Assembly: GCA_030427085.1 (NCBI GenBank)
Contig: JAUHXH010000002.1
Location: 620,001-684,000, forward strand
Direction of reading: 5' to 3'
DNA: 64,000 nt
DNA from: Gammaproteobacteria bacterium
Lineage (GTDB): Bacteria > Pseudomonadota > Gammaproteobacteria > Pseudomonadales > Halieaceae
Both the position numbers and the translations under genes were made by a program. Positions within the stretch are counted from its first letter, which is position 1; each line of letters begins with the position of its first letter. Of this stretch, positions 56,743 to 64,000 are shown piece by piece. The notes under the pieces are model-generated. The model saw nothing but the letters and a program-made list of their open reading frames with translations, was not told where the DNA came from and ran no database searches.

Positions 56743-56991
56743 GAACCGCATACTCCTCATTCGCGCGTACCGAAAGCGCCGACTGCGCTGTCGGATTGAC
56801 CGACTGCAAGTTCCGGACAGTGTGCACGATTCAGGGGGTAGTGTCTACAGTGGTGAGGGTTTTTAAGAATTTAGGCGAAGATGTCGTCCAGTTAGCGTAA
56901 GAAGTGCCGGTTTTCGGAAATTGCTGCAAATTCGGGAGCAAATGGCCCAAGCTTGCGCCTGTTGTGGAAAGTTTGCGGAGTTGGCGCCCAA
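56743..56991. other. Intergenic region between aroQ and dsbD
   Basis: About 249 bases with no gene. It should contain the aroQ-accBC promoter. I see a short hairpin (CCGAC / GTCGG) and the 8-mer CCGACTGC present twice near 56780-56808, but no convincing -35/-10 pair on the minus strand and no dsbD terminator. Confidence 0.5.
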
Positions 56992-58737
56992 TTACTGTGA
57001 AGATGCCGCTAACTTGCCGTTTTTTGCTGAAACCTGCTCGATTGCGTCCAAAACAGCACCGCGTGTCAGCAGTTGAGGCAGCACCACGGGGGCCTCAGCG
57101 TTGTTGCCACTGTACAAAATGTAGAAGGGAATGCCGTTTCGGCCATGATCTTCCAGAAAACGGGCGATATCTTCATCGTAATTGGTCCAGTCGGCGATCA
57201 TGTAGGTGATGCCGGCATCGATGAAGGCCTGTTGCACATCGTCCCGGTGTAACACAGCGCGCTCATTGGCGATGCAGGTGATACACCAGTCCGCGGTGAA
57301 ATCCACAAACACCGGTTGTCCCGCTGCCAGTGCCTGTGCCATGGTTTCTTTGCTCCAGGCCTGTTGATGTGCCTCAAGTGAACGCTCACTTACTTCGCGA
57401 GGCCCGGGAGCCAAGGTGGCAGTGCCTACCGCCAGCACCATACAGGCGGCGGCCAGTGCTTTGCCAATGCGCGAGTAGCGCCACAGCCACAAGCCCAGGG
57501 TCAGCAGCAAAAGGCCCAGTAATAGCAGGGCGAGGGTGTCGACCGAGGTTTGCCGGCCCACCACCCATAACAGCCAGATGGCGGTGGCGTAGAGCGGGAA
57601 GGCCATGACCTGCTTGAAAGTATCCATCCACGGCCCGGGTCGCGGCATAATACGGCGCAGGCCGCGACTGTAGCTGAGCAGGACCAGGGGTGCCGCCATG
57701 CCTGCGCCCAGCGCGCCGAACACCAGCAGAGCAATTGCTGCCGGCTGGGCGATGGCAAAGCCCAGGGCGGTGCCCATAAAGGGCGCAGTACAGGGGCTGG
57801 CCACCACGGTTGCCAGCACGCCGGAGAAGAAGCTGCCCCGCAGGCCGCCACCTTCAGTCAACCGTTGCCCGGCCCCCATCCAGCTGCCGCCAATTTCCAC
57901 CACACCCGACAACATCAGCCCCATGGCGACGAACAGGAACGCCAGGGCGGTGACAAAATGGGGCGACTGTAGCTGGAAGCCCCAGCCCACCGCACTGCCA
58001 GCCTGTTGCAGGGCAATCAGCAGGCCCGCGATGAGCAGGAAACTCAATACTACGCCGGCGGCGTAAGCCCAACCCTGCTGGTGGCGTTCGTGGTCCTGGC
58101 TTTGGGCAAAGCTCAATACTTTCAGGGACAACACCGGGAACACGCAGGGCATCAGGTTCAGGATCATGCCGCCGAAGAAGGCAAACACCAGCGCCACGCC
58201 CAATGACAGGCTGCTACCACTGTCGCTTCCTGTGACAGGTGCATTGCGAGCGCCTGATTTCGGGCGCTCCACCGGGGTCAGGGTCTGATTGCTGAAATCG
58301 ACCTGATAGAAATTGTTTTGTGGCGGGTAGCACAGCCCGGCGTCGGCGCAGCCCTGGGAGCGCACCTCCAGCAGTGCAGTGCCGGTAGTCAGGGCGCTAC
58401 TAATCGGGATGTCCAGGCTTTGGTAAAACACCTCTACATCGCCGAAAAACTCGTCGTGGCGTTGCAGGCCTGCCGGTATGGCCGCTTCAACCGCAATCGA
58501 TTCACCGTCAAGGCTCAGCTCAAAACCCAGCCGATGCCGGTAGAGGTAGTAGCCGTCGGCGATTTGCCAGAACAGCCGCAGCCCCTCGGGGGTGAATTCC
58601 CCGTCCATGCGATAGGCTTCTTCTACCGGCAAGAACTCGGGGGCAGCAGTACCCAGACCCGATTGGTTGGTGCCGGGAAATTGGGCCTGAGCCGTCAGGG
58701 TGAAAAGCAGGAGCAGGGTGGAGAGCAGGGCCCGCAT
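56992..58737 (-). CDS. dsbD: Thiol:disulfide interchange protein DsbD
   Basis: Moves electrons from cytoplasmic thioredoxin to periplasmic thiol proteins, 581 residues. Signal peptide (LLLLFTLTAQA). The periplasmic alpha domain has the pair in CADAGLCYPPQ. The eight-helix core has one Cys in LMPCVFPVLS and one in ASPCTAPFMG. The C-terminal thioredoxin domain has DWCITCIANE. All six redox cysteines are present, so it should be active. It is divergent from the copper-chaperone gene across 144 bp. It may keep periplasmic copper-binding or cytochrome-maturation thiols reduced. Confidence 0.97.
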   Translation of the reverse strand: MRALLSTLLLLFTLTAQAQFPGTNQSGLGTAAPEFLPVEEAYRMDGEFTPEGLRLFWQIADGYYLYRHRLGFELSLDGESIAVEAAIPAGLQRHDEFFGDVEVFYQSLDIPISSALTTGTALLEVRSQGCADAGLCYPPQNNFYQVDFSNQTLTPVERPKSGARNAPVTGSDSGSSLSLGVALVFAFFGGMILNLMPCVFPVLSLKVLSFAQSQDHERHQQGWAYAAGVVLSFLLIAGLLIALQQAGSAVGWGFQLQSPHFVTALAFLFVAMGLMLSGVVEIGGSWMGAGQRLTEGGGLRGSFFSGVLATVVASPCTAPFMGTALGFAIAQPAAIALLVFGALGAGMAAPLVLLSYSRGLRRIMPRPGPWMDTFKQVMAFPLYATAIWLLWVVGRQTSVDTLALLLLGLLLLTLGLWLWRYSRIGKALAAACMVLAVGTATLAPGPREVSERSLEAHQQAWSKETMAQALAAGQPVFVDFTADWCITCIANERAVLHRDDVQQAFIDAGITYMIADWTNYDEDIARFLEDHGRNGIPFYILYSGNNAEAPVVLPQLLTRGAVLDAIEQVSAKNGKLAASSQ

Positions 58738-58831
58738 GCAAGGTCCTCAAGTGGTGGGCTGGGGTCAGCCCGAATAAACGGCGCTATTGTACCAGCGGTG
58801 CGTCAAACGACCCAGCCGGACGGGTTTTCGA

Positions 58832-58840
58832 TGGTATAGT
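58832..58840 (+). promoter_or_regulatory. Candidate extended -10 promoter for copper-chaperone gene
   Basis: TGG-TATAGT: a TG-N extended -10 with a 5-of-6 match, 42 bp before the ATG at 58882. No good -35 box stands at the expected distance, which extended -10 promoters tolerate. Confidence 0.4.
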
Positions 58841-58881
58841 GGTAGGACGTTAGCCGAGCCAGATAGTTTCCGCGGAGGACC

Positions 58882-59349
58882 ATGAAAACCACGTTTCAAA
58901 CACTTATTCTGTCGTCCCTGTTGGCGGCGGGATCCGCGGTGTTCGCCGACGAATTAACCCTTGGCGACGGTTGGATTCGCGCCATGCCCCCGGGGCAGAG
59001 CAATACTGCGGCCTACCTGGTGGTGCACAACAGCGGCGACCAGGTGCGCTACATCGAAGGCGTGACCACCCCGTTGGCGCAGCGGGCCGAGGTTCACCGT
59101 TCGGTGACGGAAGGTGATCGAGTGAGAATGGAAGCCGTACCACGGGCCGAAGTACCGGCCGGCGGCGAGCTGACCATGGCGCCAGGCGGCATGCATCTGA
59201 TGTTGATGGGGCTCACCGGCACATTGACCGAAGGCGATACCAGCCCGGTTTGTCTGGCCTTTGATGGTGGTGATGAACTCTGTGGCAATCTGCCTATCGT
59301 GCGCGGCGCCCCCGATGTGGGCCACCATCACCACCACGGCTCACACTAG
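58882..59349 (+). CDS. Periplasmic copper chaperone, PCuAC family
   Basis: A 155-residue secreted cupredoxin-like chaperone that carries Cu(I), usually to cytochrome c oxidase. Signal peptide of about 22 residues (SAVFA/DEL). The Cu(I) ligands of the H-x(n)-M-x(n)-H-x-M pattern can be found as His in AEVHRSV, Met in VRMEAVP, and the pair in MAPGGMHLMLMGL. The C-terminus is unusually histidine-rich (DVGHHHHHGSH), which many family members lack; it may bind Cu(II). ATG 58882 follows GCGGAGG. It precedes a DUF2333 gene by 15 bases. Confidence 0.92.
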   Translation: MKTTFQTLILSSLLAAGSAVFADELTLGDGWIRAMPPGQSNTAAYLVVHNSGDQVRYIEGVTTPLAQRAEVHRSVTEGDRVRMEAVPRAEVPAGGELTMAPGGMHLMLMGLTGTLTEGDTSPVCLAFDGGDELCGNLPIVRGAPDVGHHHHHGSH

Positions 59350-59364
59350 TAAGGAGTGCCCGGC

Positions 59365-60414
59365 ATGAACCAGACCGCGAAGCGCAGTTTCAAGGATCGC
59401 TGGCAGGACTTTATGGACCTGCTCCCTGATGCTGCCTGGCTTAAGTGGCTGTTGCTGGGGCTGCTGGCTTATCTGCTGCTCGCTTTGGGCGTGGGCATGT
59501 ATTACAGCTTCGCGCCAGCGCCGTTCAGCGTTCGCGACAAAGCCGCGGAATATGCCGCAGAAAAGGGCGGCACCGTTGTAACCGGGTCGGCGACCACGGC
59601 AGCTTTGATGGGCGTGATGGAAACGCTACTGGAAAAACCCGGTGGCTACCTACACAACGATCGTCTCCCTCCCGGCCTTTGGCTCGACAATATTCCCAAC
59701 TGGGAATATGGCGCACTGGTGCAATCGCGCGATCTGGCGCGGGCCATGCGCGAGGTGTTCAGTCGCTCCCAGTCACAGTCCACCGAGGATCCGGACCTGG
59801 CGCTGGCCGAGCCCCGCTTCAACTTTAATTCCAATAGCTGGGCGCTGCCCTCTTCCGAGTCGCAGTATCGCGATGGTTTGAAATACCTGGGCAATTATTT
59901 CGATCGCCTGTCTGACAAGGAAAATCCGGGAGCCCAGTTCTACGCCCGCGCCGACAACCTGCGCCACTGGCTGGATGCGGTAGAGAAGCGGCTCGGCAGT
60001 TTATCGCAGCGGCTGAGCGCCTCGGTGGGGCAACGCCGGTTGAATACCGACCTGGCAGGTGATGCCGACGCTGTGCAGTCCACCGTGGCACCGCAGGAAT
60101 TGCTGGTGCAAACACCGTGGACGGAAATCGATGATGTGTTTTACGAGGCCCGCGGCAGTGCCTGGGCCCTGATTCAATTCCTGCGCGCGGCGGAAGTGGA
60201 CTTCGCGCATGTGCTGGCAAAGAAAAATGCACTGATCAGCCTGGAACAGATTATCCGGGAACTGGAGCGGACTCAGGACACGGTGTATTCACCCATGATA
60301 TTGAATGGCGGCGGCTTTGGCCTGTTCGCCAATCATTCTCTGGTGATGGCGTCCTATATCAGTCGCGCCAATGCCGCCATTGTGGACCTGCGCGACCTGC
60401 TGGCGCAGGGTTAA
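59365..60414 (+). CDS. DUF2333 family inner-membrane protein
   Basis: A 349-residue DUF2333 protein of unknown function. There is one hydrophobic helix at about residues 27-48 (WLKWLLLGLLAYLLLALGVG), then a large periplasmic part. Conserved segments include GGYLHNDRLPPGLWLDN and ARADNLRHWLDAVEKRLGSL. ATG 59365 is preferred over GTG 59356 because AAGGAG lies 8 bases upstream of it. It is probably co-transcribed with the copper-chaperone gene. The stop overlaps that of the convergent pentapeptide gene in TTAA. Confidence 0.87.
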   Translation: MNQTAKRSFKDRWQDFMDLLPDAAWLKWLLLGLLAYLLLALGVGMYYSFAPAPFSVRDKAAEYAAEKGGTVVTGSATTAALMGVMETLLEKPGGYLHNDRLPPGLWLDNIPNWEYGALVQSRDLARAMREVFSRSQSQSTEDPDLALAEPRFNFNSNSWALPSSESQYRDGLKYLGNYFDRLSDKENPGAQFYARADNLRHWLDAVEKRLGSLSQRLSASVGQRRLNTDLAGDADAVQSTVAPQELLVQTPWTEIDDVFYEARGSAWALIQFLRAAEVDFAHVLAKKNALISLEQIIRELERTQDTVYSPMILNGGGFGLFANHSLVMASYISRANAAIVDLRDLLAQG

Positions 60415-60752
60415 TTCTGGTAGCGCAATCGGGTGCCGGTGGCCAGCGACAGGCGGATTTCCTCGGCGGAGAGTTGTGGCGGGAAGTAAGTGCCGGAGAC
60501 TTTGGCATCCAGCAAGCTGGCGCCCTCCAGGTTGGTATTGCGGAAGTCGATACCCGACAGATCGCTGTTGCGGAAGTAGCTGTCGCTGAAGTCCAGACCG
60601 CTGGCATTGAGTTTGCGTAAGTCCCGACCGCGGTAGTCACCGCTGCGCAACTGGCTGGTGTCGAGGGTATCCCGTTGGGCATTGAATGCTTCTACATCCT
60701 CATTCCGCAGTAACTGGTACAGAGGGTCGTCTTTGATCTCGGGTTTTTCCAT
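60411..60752 (-). CDS. Short pentapeptide-repeat protein
   Basis: A 113-residue protein with about eight pentapeptide (A/C-D/N-L-x-x type) units at residues 40-85, e.g. RDLRKLNASGLDFSDSYF and SDLSGIDFRNTNLEGASL. These form a right-handed quadrilateral helix. It is too short to cap like a Qnr gyrase-protection protein. The N-terminus is polar and has no signal. The role is unknown. It shares TTAA stop bases with the convergent DUF2333 gene and is divergent from polB. Confidence 0.85.
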   Translation of the reverse strand: MEKPEIKDDPLYQLLRNEDVEAFNAQRDTLDTSQLRSGDYRGRDLRKLNASGLDFSDSYFRNSDLSGIDFRNTNLEGASLLDAKVSGTYFPPQLSAEEIRLSLATGTRLRYQN

Positions 60753-60869
60753 CTCACTGCCTCAATTGAAAACACGCTGCGGCCGGTCGCCGTTGGCACC
60801 GGGGTCTAAGCTTAGCGGAGCCCATGCGTCCTGCCCAGCCTGTGATGTGATTTCCCTGTGGGTCAGCCA

Positions 60870-63245
60870 ATGAACGCGGACCGCCATACAGGTTTTCTGC
60901 TCAGTAGACACTGGCGCGACACCGCGGCCGGCGTGGAGTTGGAGTTCTGGTTCCGCACCGGGAGCGGCCCACTCTGCGCCGTGGTGAGTGGCCAGCGGGC
61001 CTTGTGTTTTTTACCGCAGAATCAGGCCGACGCGGCCGGAAGGTTGTTGCTGGGTGAACGCGGCGCGCAATTGCAAACCCTTGAACTGCGCACCTTCAAT
61101 GACGAGCCCGTTGTCGGTTTGTATTGCCAGAGCTACCGCCGACTACGCCAGTGTGTCGACCGTCTGGAAGCAGCGGGGCTGACTCCGCTGGAAGCGGACA
61201 TCAATCCCGCCGAGCGCTTCCTGATGGAGCGCTTTATCAATAGCGCCGCCGAACTGCAGGGCGAAGTGATCGCGCGTCCCGGACATACCCTCATGCGCGA
61301 CCCGGGTATTCGCAGCGCAACCGTGGCGCCGCCATTGCGTGTGCTGTCGCTGGATATCGAAACCGCGATGCGCGGTGTGCAACTTTACTCCATCGGTGTC
61401 TATGGCGTTGATGTAGACAGCGAAGGCAAAGCCTGCGGCGAGCCTCTGCGCCGTGTGTTTATGCTGGGAGAGGGCGCCACAGAAGATTTCGTGGTTAGCC
61501 TGAACAGTCAGCGCGCCGTGCTGAACGCCTTTCTCGAGTGGCTGCAGGACTATGATCCGGATGTGATCATCGGCTGGGCTGTGGTCGGCTTCGATATTCA
61601 CTATCTGCAGCGAGTTGCCGAGCAGGAGGGAGTGGAGCTGGCAATGGGGCGCGATCGTCGTGCCGCAACGTGGCGCCGGCTGGACGAGGAGGGCGACCGG
61701 CGCACGGTACAGTTGCATGGCCGGGTGGTACTGGACGGTATCGAACTGTTGCGCACCGCGTTCTATCGCTTCGAGAGCTTTTCCTTGCAAAACGTGGCCA
61801 GCGAATTACTGGGTAGAGGCAAGTTGCTGGAAGGGCCGGGCCGCGGCGAGGAAATCGGCGAGTTGTTCCGGCAGGACAAGGACGCACTGGCCCGCTACAA
61901 CCTGGTGGATTGCGAACTGGTGTGGGAAATATTCGAGGACACCCGCCTGCTGGATTTCGCCCTGGAACGCAGTCGCATTACCGGGCTGGCGATGGACCGT
62001 CTGGGCGGTTCAGTCGCAACTTTTGATCACATGTATCTGCCGCGTTTGCATCGCACCGGTTATGTGGCGCCGCGTGTTGGCGAGCGCCCCGAGCCCAGCC
62101 CCGGGGGCTTTGTGCTCGATTCGCGTCCGGGCATTTATGACCACGTGTTGGTGCTGGACTTCAAAAGCCTCTATCCCAGCATTATTCGCAGTTTTTGCAT
62201 TGATCCGCTGGGCATGGCACGAGCCTTACAGTTACCCGAAGATGATCCTGCCTCGGTGCCCGGCTTCGCGGGCGCTCGTTTTCTACGTGAGGGACACATC
62301 CTGCCGTCATTGATTGCCGGATTGTGGGCCGAACGGGATCGGGCCAAGGCGGAGGGCAATGCCGCGCTGTCCAATGCCATCAAGATTGTGATGAACAGTT
62401 TCTACGGTGTATTGGGCAGTCCGGGGTGTCGTTTCTTTGATCGCCGATTGGCCACGTCCATTACCCGGCGAGGCCATGAAATTTTGCAACGCACCCGCGA
62501 TTGCATTGAGGCTGAGGGACAGGAAGTTATCTATGGCGATACCGATTCCGTATTCGTCTGGGTGCGAGATGCGGACAGCGCTGAAGCGGCACAGGCGGTT
62601 GGCAAGCAATTGGAGCAGGGGCTGAACGACTGGTGGCGGCAAACACTCAGGGATGAGTTCCAATTGGACTGTGTGCTGGAGCTGGAGTTTGAAACCCACT
62701 ATCGCCGTTTCCTGATGCCTACGATTCGCGGTTCGGACAAAGGCAGCAAAAAGCGTTACGCCGGCATGGTGCAACGCAGTGGCGCAGACGAGTTGGTGTT
62801 CAAGGGGCTGGAAAACGTGCGCACCGACTGGACGCGCCTGGCGCGGGATTTTCAGCAGGAACTGTATCGTCGGGTATTCAATGAAGAGCCCTACGAGGAA
62901 TACGTCACGTCAGTGAGTCGGGGACTGTTGGCGGGGGACTACAACGACCAGCTGATTTACCGCAAGCGTTTGCGCCGCAAGTTGTCGGACTACCAGCGGA
63001 ATGTGCCACCCCATGTGCAGGCGGCGCGCCTGTACAGCGAGCGGGGACTGGAAGCGCCATCCCGTGGGAGTTGGATCGAATACGTGATCACGCGCAGTGG
63101 CGCCGAGCCAGCGGACGCCGCGCTGGCGCCGCTGGATTATCAGCACTACCTCGATCGCCAGTTGCAGCCCGTGGCCGACGGCATTCTGTGTTTTCTGGGT
63201 ACGTCCTTCAGTGCCCTGACGGACCGCCAGATGGCGATGTTTTAA
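60870..63245 (+). CDS. polB: DNA polymerase II (family B)
   Basis: SOS-type repair polymerase, 791 residues. The 3'-5' exonuclease motifs are LSLDIETA and PDVIIGWAVVGFD. The polymerase motifs are A LDFKSLYPSI, B KIVMNSFYGVLGSPGC and C YGDTDSVF. ATG 60870 is preferred: it gives a start resembling E. coli Pol II (GFLLSRHWRDTAAG) within a few residues. GTG 60858 would add four. I saw no clear LexA box in the 100 bp upstream. The gene is intact and ends sharing TTAA with the convergent kinase. Confidence 0.96.
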   Translation: MNADRHTGFLLSRHWRDTAAGVELEFWFRTGSGPLCAVVSGQRALCFLPQNQADAAGRLLLGERGAQLQTLELRTFNDEPVVGLYCQSYRRLRQCVDRLEAAGLTPLEADINPAERFLMERFINSAAELQGEVIARPGHTLMRDPGIRSATVAPPLRVLSLDIETAMRGVQLYSIGVYGVDVDSEGKACGEPLRRVFMLGEGATEDFVVSLNSQRAVLNAFLEWLQDYDPDVIIGWAVVGFDIHYLQRVAEQEGVELAMGRDRRAATWRRLDEEGDRRTVQLHGRVVLDGIELLRTAFYRFESFSLQNVASELLGRGKLLEGPGRGEEIGELFRQDKDALARYNLVDCELVWEIFEDTRLLDFALERSRITGLAMDRLGGSVATFDHMYLPRLHRTGYVAPRVGERPEPSPGGFVLDSRPGIYDHVLVLDFKSLYPSIIRSFCIDPLGMARALQLPEDDPASVPGFAGARFLREGHILPSLIAGLWAERDRAKAEGNAALSNAIKIVMNSFYGVLGSPGCRFFDRRLATSITRRGHEILQRTRDCIEAEGQEVIYGDTDSVFVWVRDADSAEAAQAVGKQLEQGLNDWWRQTLRDEFQLDCVLELEFETHYRRFLMPTIRGSDKGSKKRYAGMVQRSGADELVFKGLENVRTDWTRLARDFQQELYRRVFNEEPYEEYVTSVSRGLLAGDYNDQLIYRKRLRRKLSDYQRNVPPHVQAARLYSERGLEAPSRGSWIEYVITRSGAEPADAALAPLDYQHYLDRQLQPVADGILCFLGTSFSALTDRQMAMF

Positions 63246-64000
63246 AAGAAGCCGTCACGCAGTGCGGCGTAGTCCGGCCCCTTCAGGCGTGGCCCGTAGT
63301 TTTCAACGATGCGCCCGGCACAGCGGTTGGCGAAACGGGCTGCTGTGGGGTAGTCCTCGCCGCGGCTGATGGCATACAGGAAGGCGCCGGCAAACATATC
63401 GCCGGCACCGTTGGTGTCCACTGCGGAGACTGGCTCTGAAGCGACTTCGGTCAGGGTTTGTCCGTCCCACACCAGTGCGCCATTGGCGCCGCGGGTGATG
63501 GCAAAACTGCGGGCCGCTTGCTTCATGCTGACAACAGCCTCGTCGAGGGATTCGCATTGCGCCCAGCCCAGTGCCTCGGCCTCGTTGCAGAAAATCAAAT
63601 CCAGGCCATCACCCACAATTTCCGCCATGCCATCGCGGAAAAATTCGACCATGCCCGGGTCGGAAAAGCTCAGCGCGGTTTTGACGCCCTGGCTTTGGGC
63701 CACGTCTCGTGCGCGTACTGCCGCTGCCAGGCCGCTGGGCGAAGTCACCTGATAACCCTCTATATAGAGGTATTCAGAATCGGCGATGGCCGCTTCATCC
63801 AATTCTGTGGTGGACAGTTGTTCACTGATGCCGAGGAATGAGTTCATGCTGCGCTCGGCGTCGGGGGTGATCAGCACCAGGCACTTGCCGGTGGTGCCGG
63901 TATCGCGGCTGCCGGTCAGGCTGTGCTTCACGCCTGCGGCTTCGAGGTCGGCGAGGTAGAGATCGCCATCGGCGTCGCCGGCCACTTTGCAGGTCATAAA
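63242..64000 (-). CDS. PfkB-family (adenosine/ribokinase-like) kinase, 5' end cut by window
   Basis: C-terminal about 250 residues of a ribokinase-fold kinase for a sugar or nucleoside. The frame is still open at the window edge. The ATG at 63997 falls inside conserved sequence (CKVAGDADGDLYLADLEAAGV), so the real start lies beyond. The PfkB signature with the catalytic Asp is in AVDTNGAGDMFAGAFLYA; FCNEAEA and ITRGANGALV are ATP-site segments. It resembles bacterial proteins annotated as adenosine kinase. The exact substrate is not settled by sequence. Confidence 0.88.
   Translation of the reverse strand, partial: FMTCKVAGDADGDLYLADLEAAGVKHSLTGSRDTGTTGKCLVLITPDAERSMNSFLGISEQLSTTELDEAAIADSEYLYIEGYQVTSPSGLAAAVRARDVAQSQGVKTALSFSDPGMVEFFRDGMAEIVGDGLDLIFCNEAEALGWAQCESLDEAVVSMKQAARSFAITRGANGALVWDGQTLTEVASEPVSAVDTNGAGDMFAGAFLYAISRGEDYPTAARFANRCAGRIVENYGPRLKGPDYAALRDGFF

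Noticed and set aside
60411-60752. Pentapeptide protein as a Qnr-like quinolone resistance factor
   Set aside because: At 113 residues with about eight units it is roughly half the size of Qnr proteins and lacks their loops.

Overview
The window reads as chromosome from a GC-rich, aerobic, Gram-negative gammaproteobacterium. The marine Cellvibrionales/Halieaceae type fits best, but this is inference. The support is: a TonB-dependent receptor feeding a sugar-acid operon; the conserved orders trpE-trpG-trpD-trpC / vfr-type crp / osmC-like / coq7 and aroQ-accB-accC-prmA-dusB-fis-purH-purD; a B-family DNA polymerase II; and intact dsbD. I see no tRNA, rRNA, CRISPR array, insertion sequence or phage gene. 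Genes are densely packed and no gap reaches 300 bases. The genes at both window edges are cut: an amidohydrolase at the left and a PfkB-type sugar/nucleoside kinase at the right.

Bases 1-3.6 kb hold the end of an amidohydrolase gene, a small membrane protein, and a leftward pair encoding an aldose 1-epimerase and a family-43 glycoside hydrolase lipoprotein. Bases 3.77-15.6 kb form the most coherent accessory unit. A TonB-dependent receptor with its own terminator is followed by an eight-gene run: L-2-keto-3-deoxyarabonate dehydratase, L-arabonate dehydratase (IlvD/Edd family), a short-chain sugar dehydrogenase, a YtfQ/YtfR/YtfT/YjfF-like furanose ABC importer, and an SMP-30 lactonase. Together with the hydrolase and mutarotase this is an almost complete non-phosphorylating L-arabinose pathway. 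Arabinosides are cut, the sugar is imported, oxidised to the lactone, opened to L-arabonate, and dehydrated twice to 2-oxoglutarate semialdehyde. The last enzyme, the semialdehyde dehydrogenase, is not in the window. Two matching short palindromes between galM and the receptor gene are candidate operators.

Bases 15.6-24.4 kb carry unlinked genes: aquaporin Z, glutathione transferase, a CBS-domain protein with a YfcH-type epimerase, an orphan lipoprotein, KatG, a GNAT acetyltransferase and a membrane diguanylate cyclase. Bases 24.6-31.7 kb are one 2372-residue secreted protein built from 18 DUF11-type repeats. Bases 31.7-41 kb are accessory metabolism: an intradiol dioxygenase with no visible start codon, two amidohydrolases, a GFA-like protein, a chromate transporter, a VOC protein, a TlpA-like thioredoxin, a DUF2855 protein, a CvfB-like S1 protein and an MmcQ/YjbR protein.

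Bases 41-64 kb are mostly housekeeping: tryptophan synthesis (trpE, G, D, C), a BCCT transporter, a Vfr/CRP regulator, an OsmC-like protein, Coq7, purine synthesis (purD, purH), Fis, DusB, PrmA, biotin-dependent acetyl-CoA carboxylase subunits, type II dehydroquinase, DsbD, a periplasmic copper chaperone, a DUF2333 protein, a pentapeptide-repeat protein, DNA polymerase II and the truncated kinase.

The most interesting items are the L-arabinose furanose-import module with its paired operators, the 18-repeat giant protein beside a diguanylate cyclase, and the dioxygenase whose conserved N-terminus lies upstream of any usable start.
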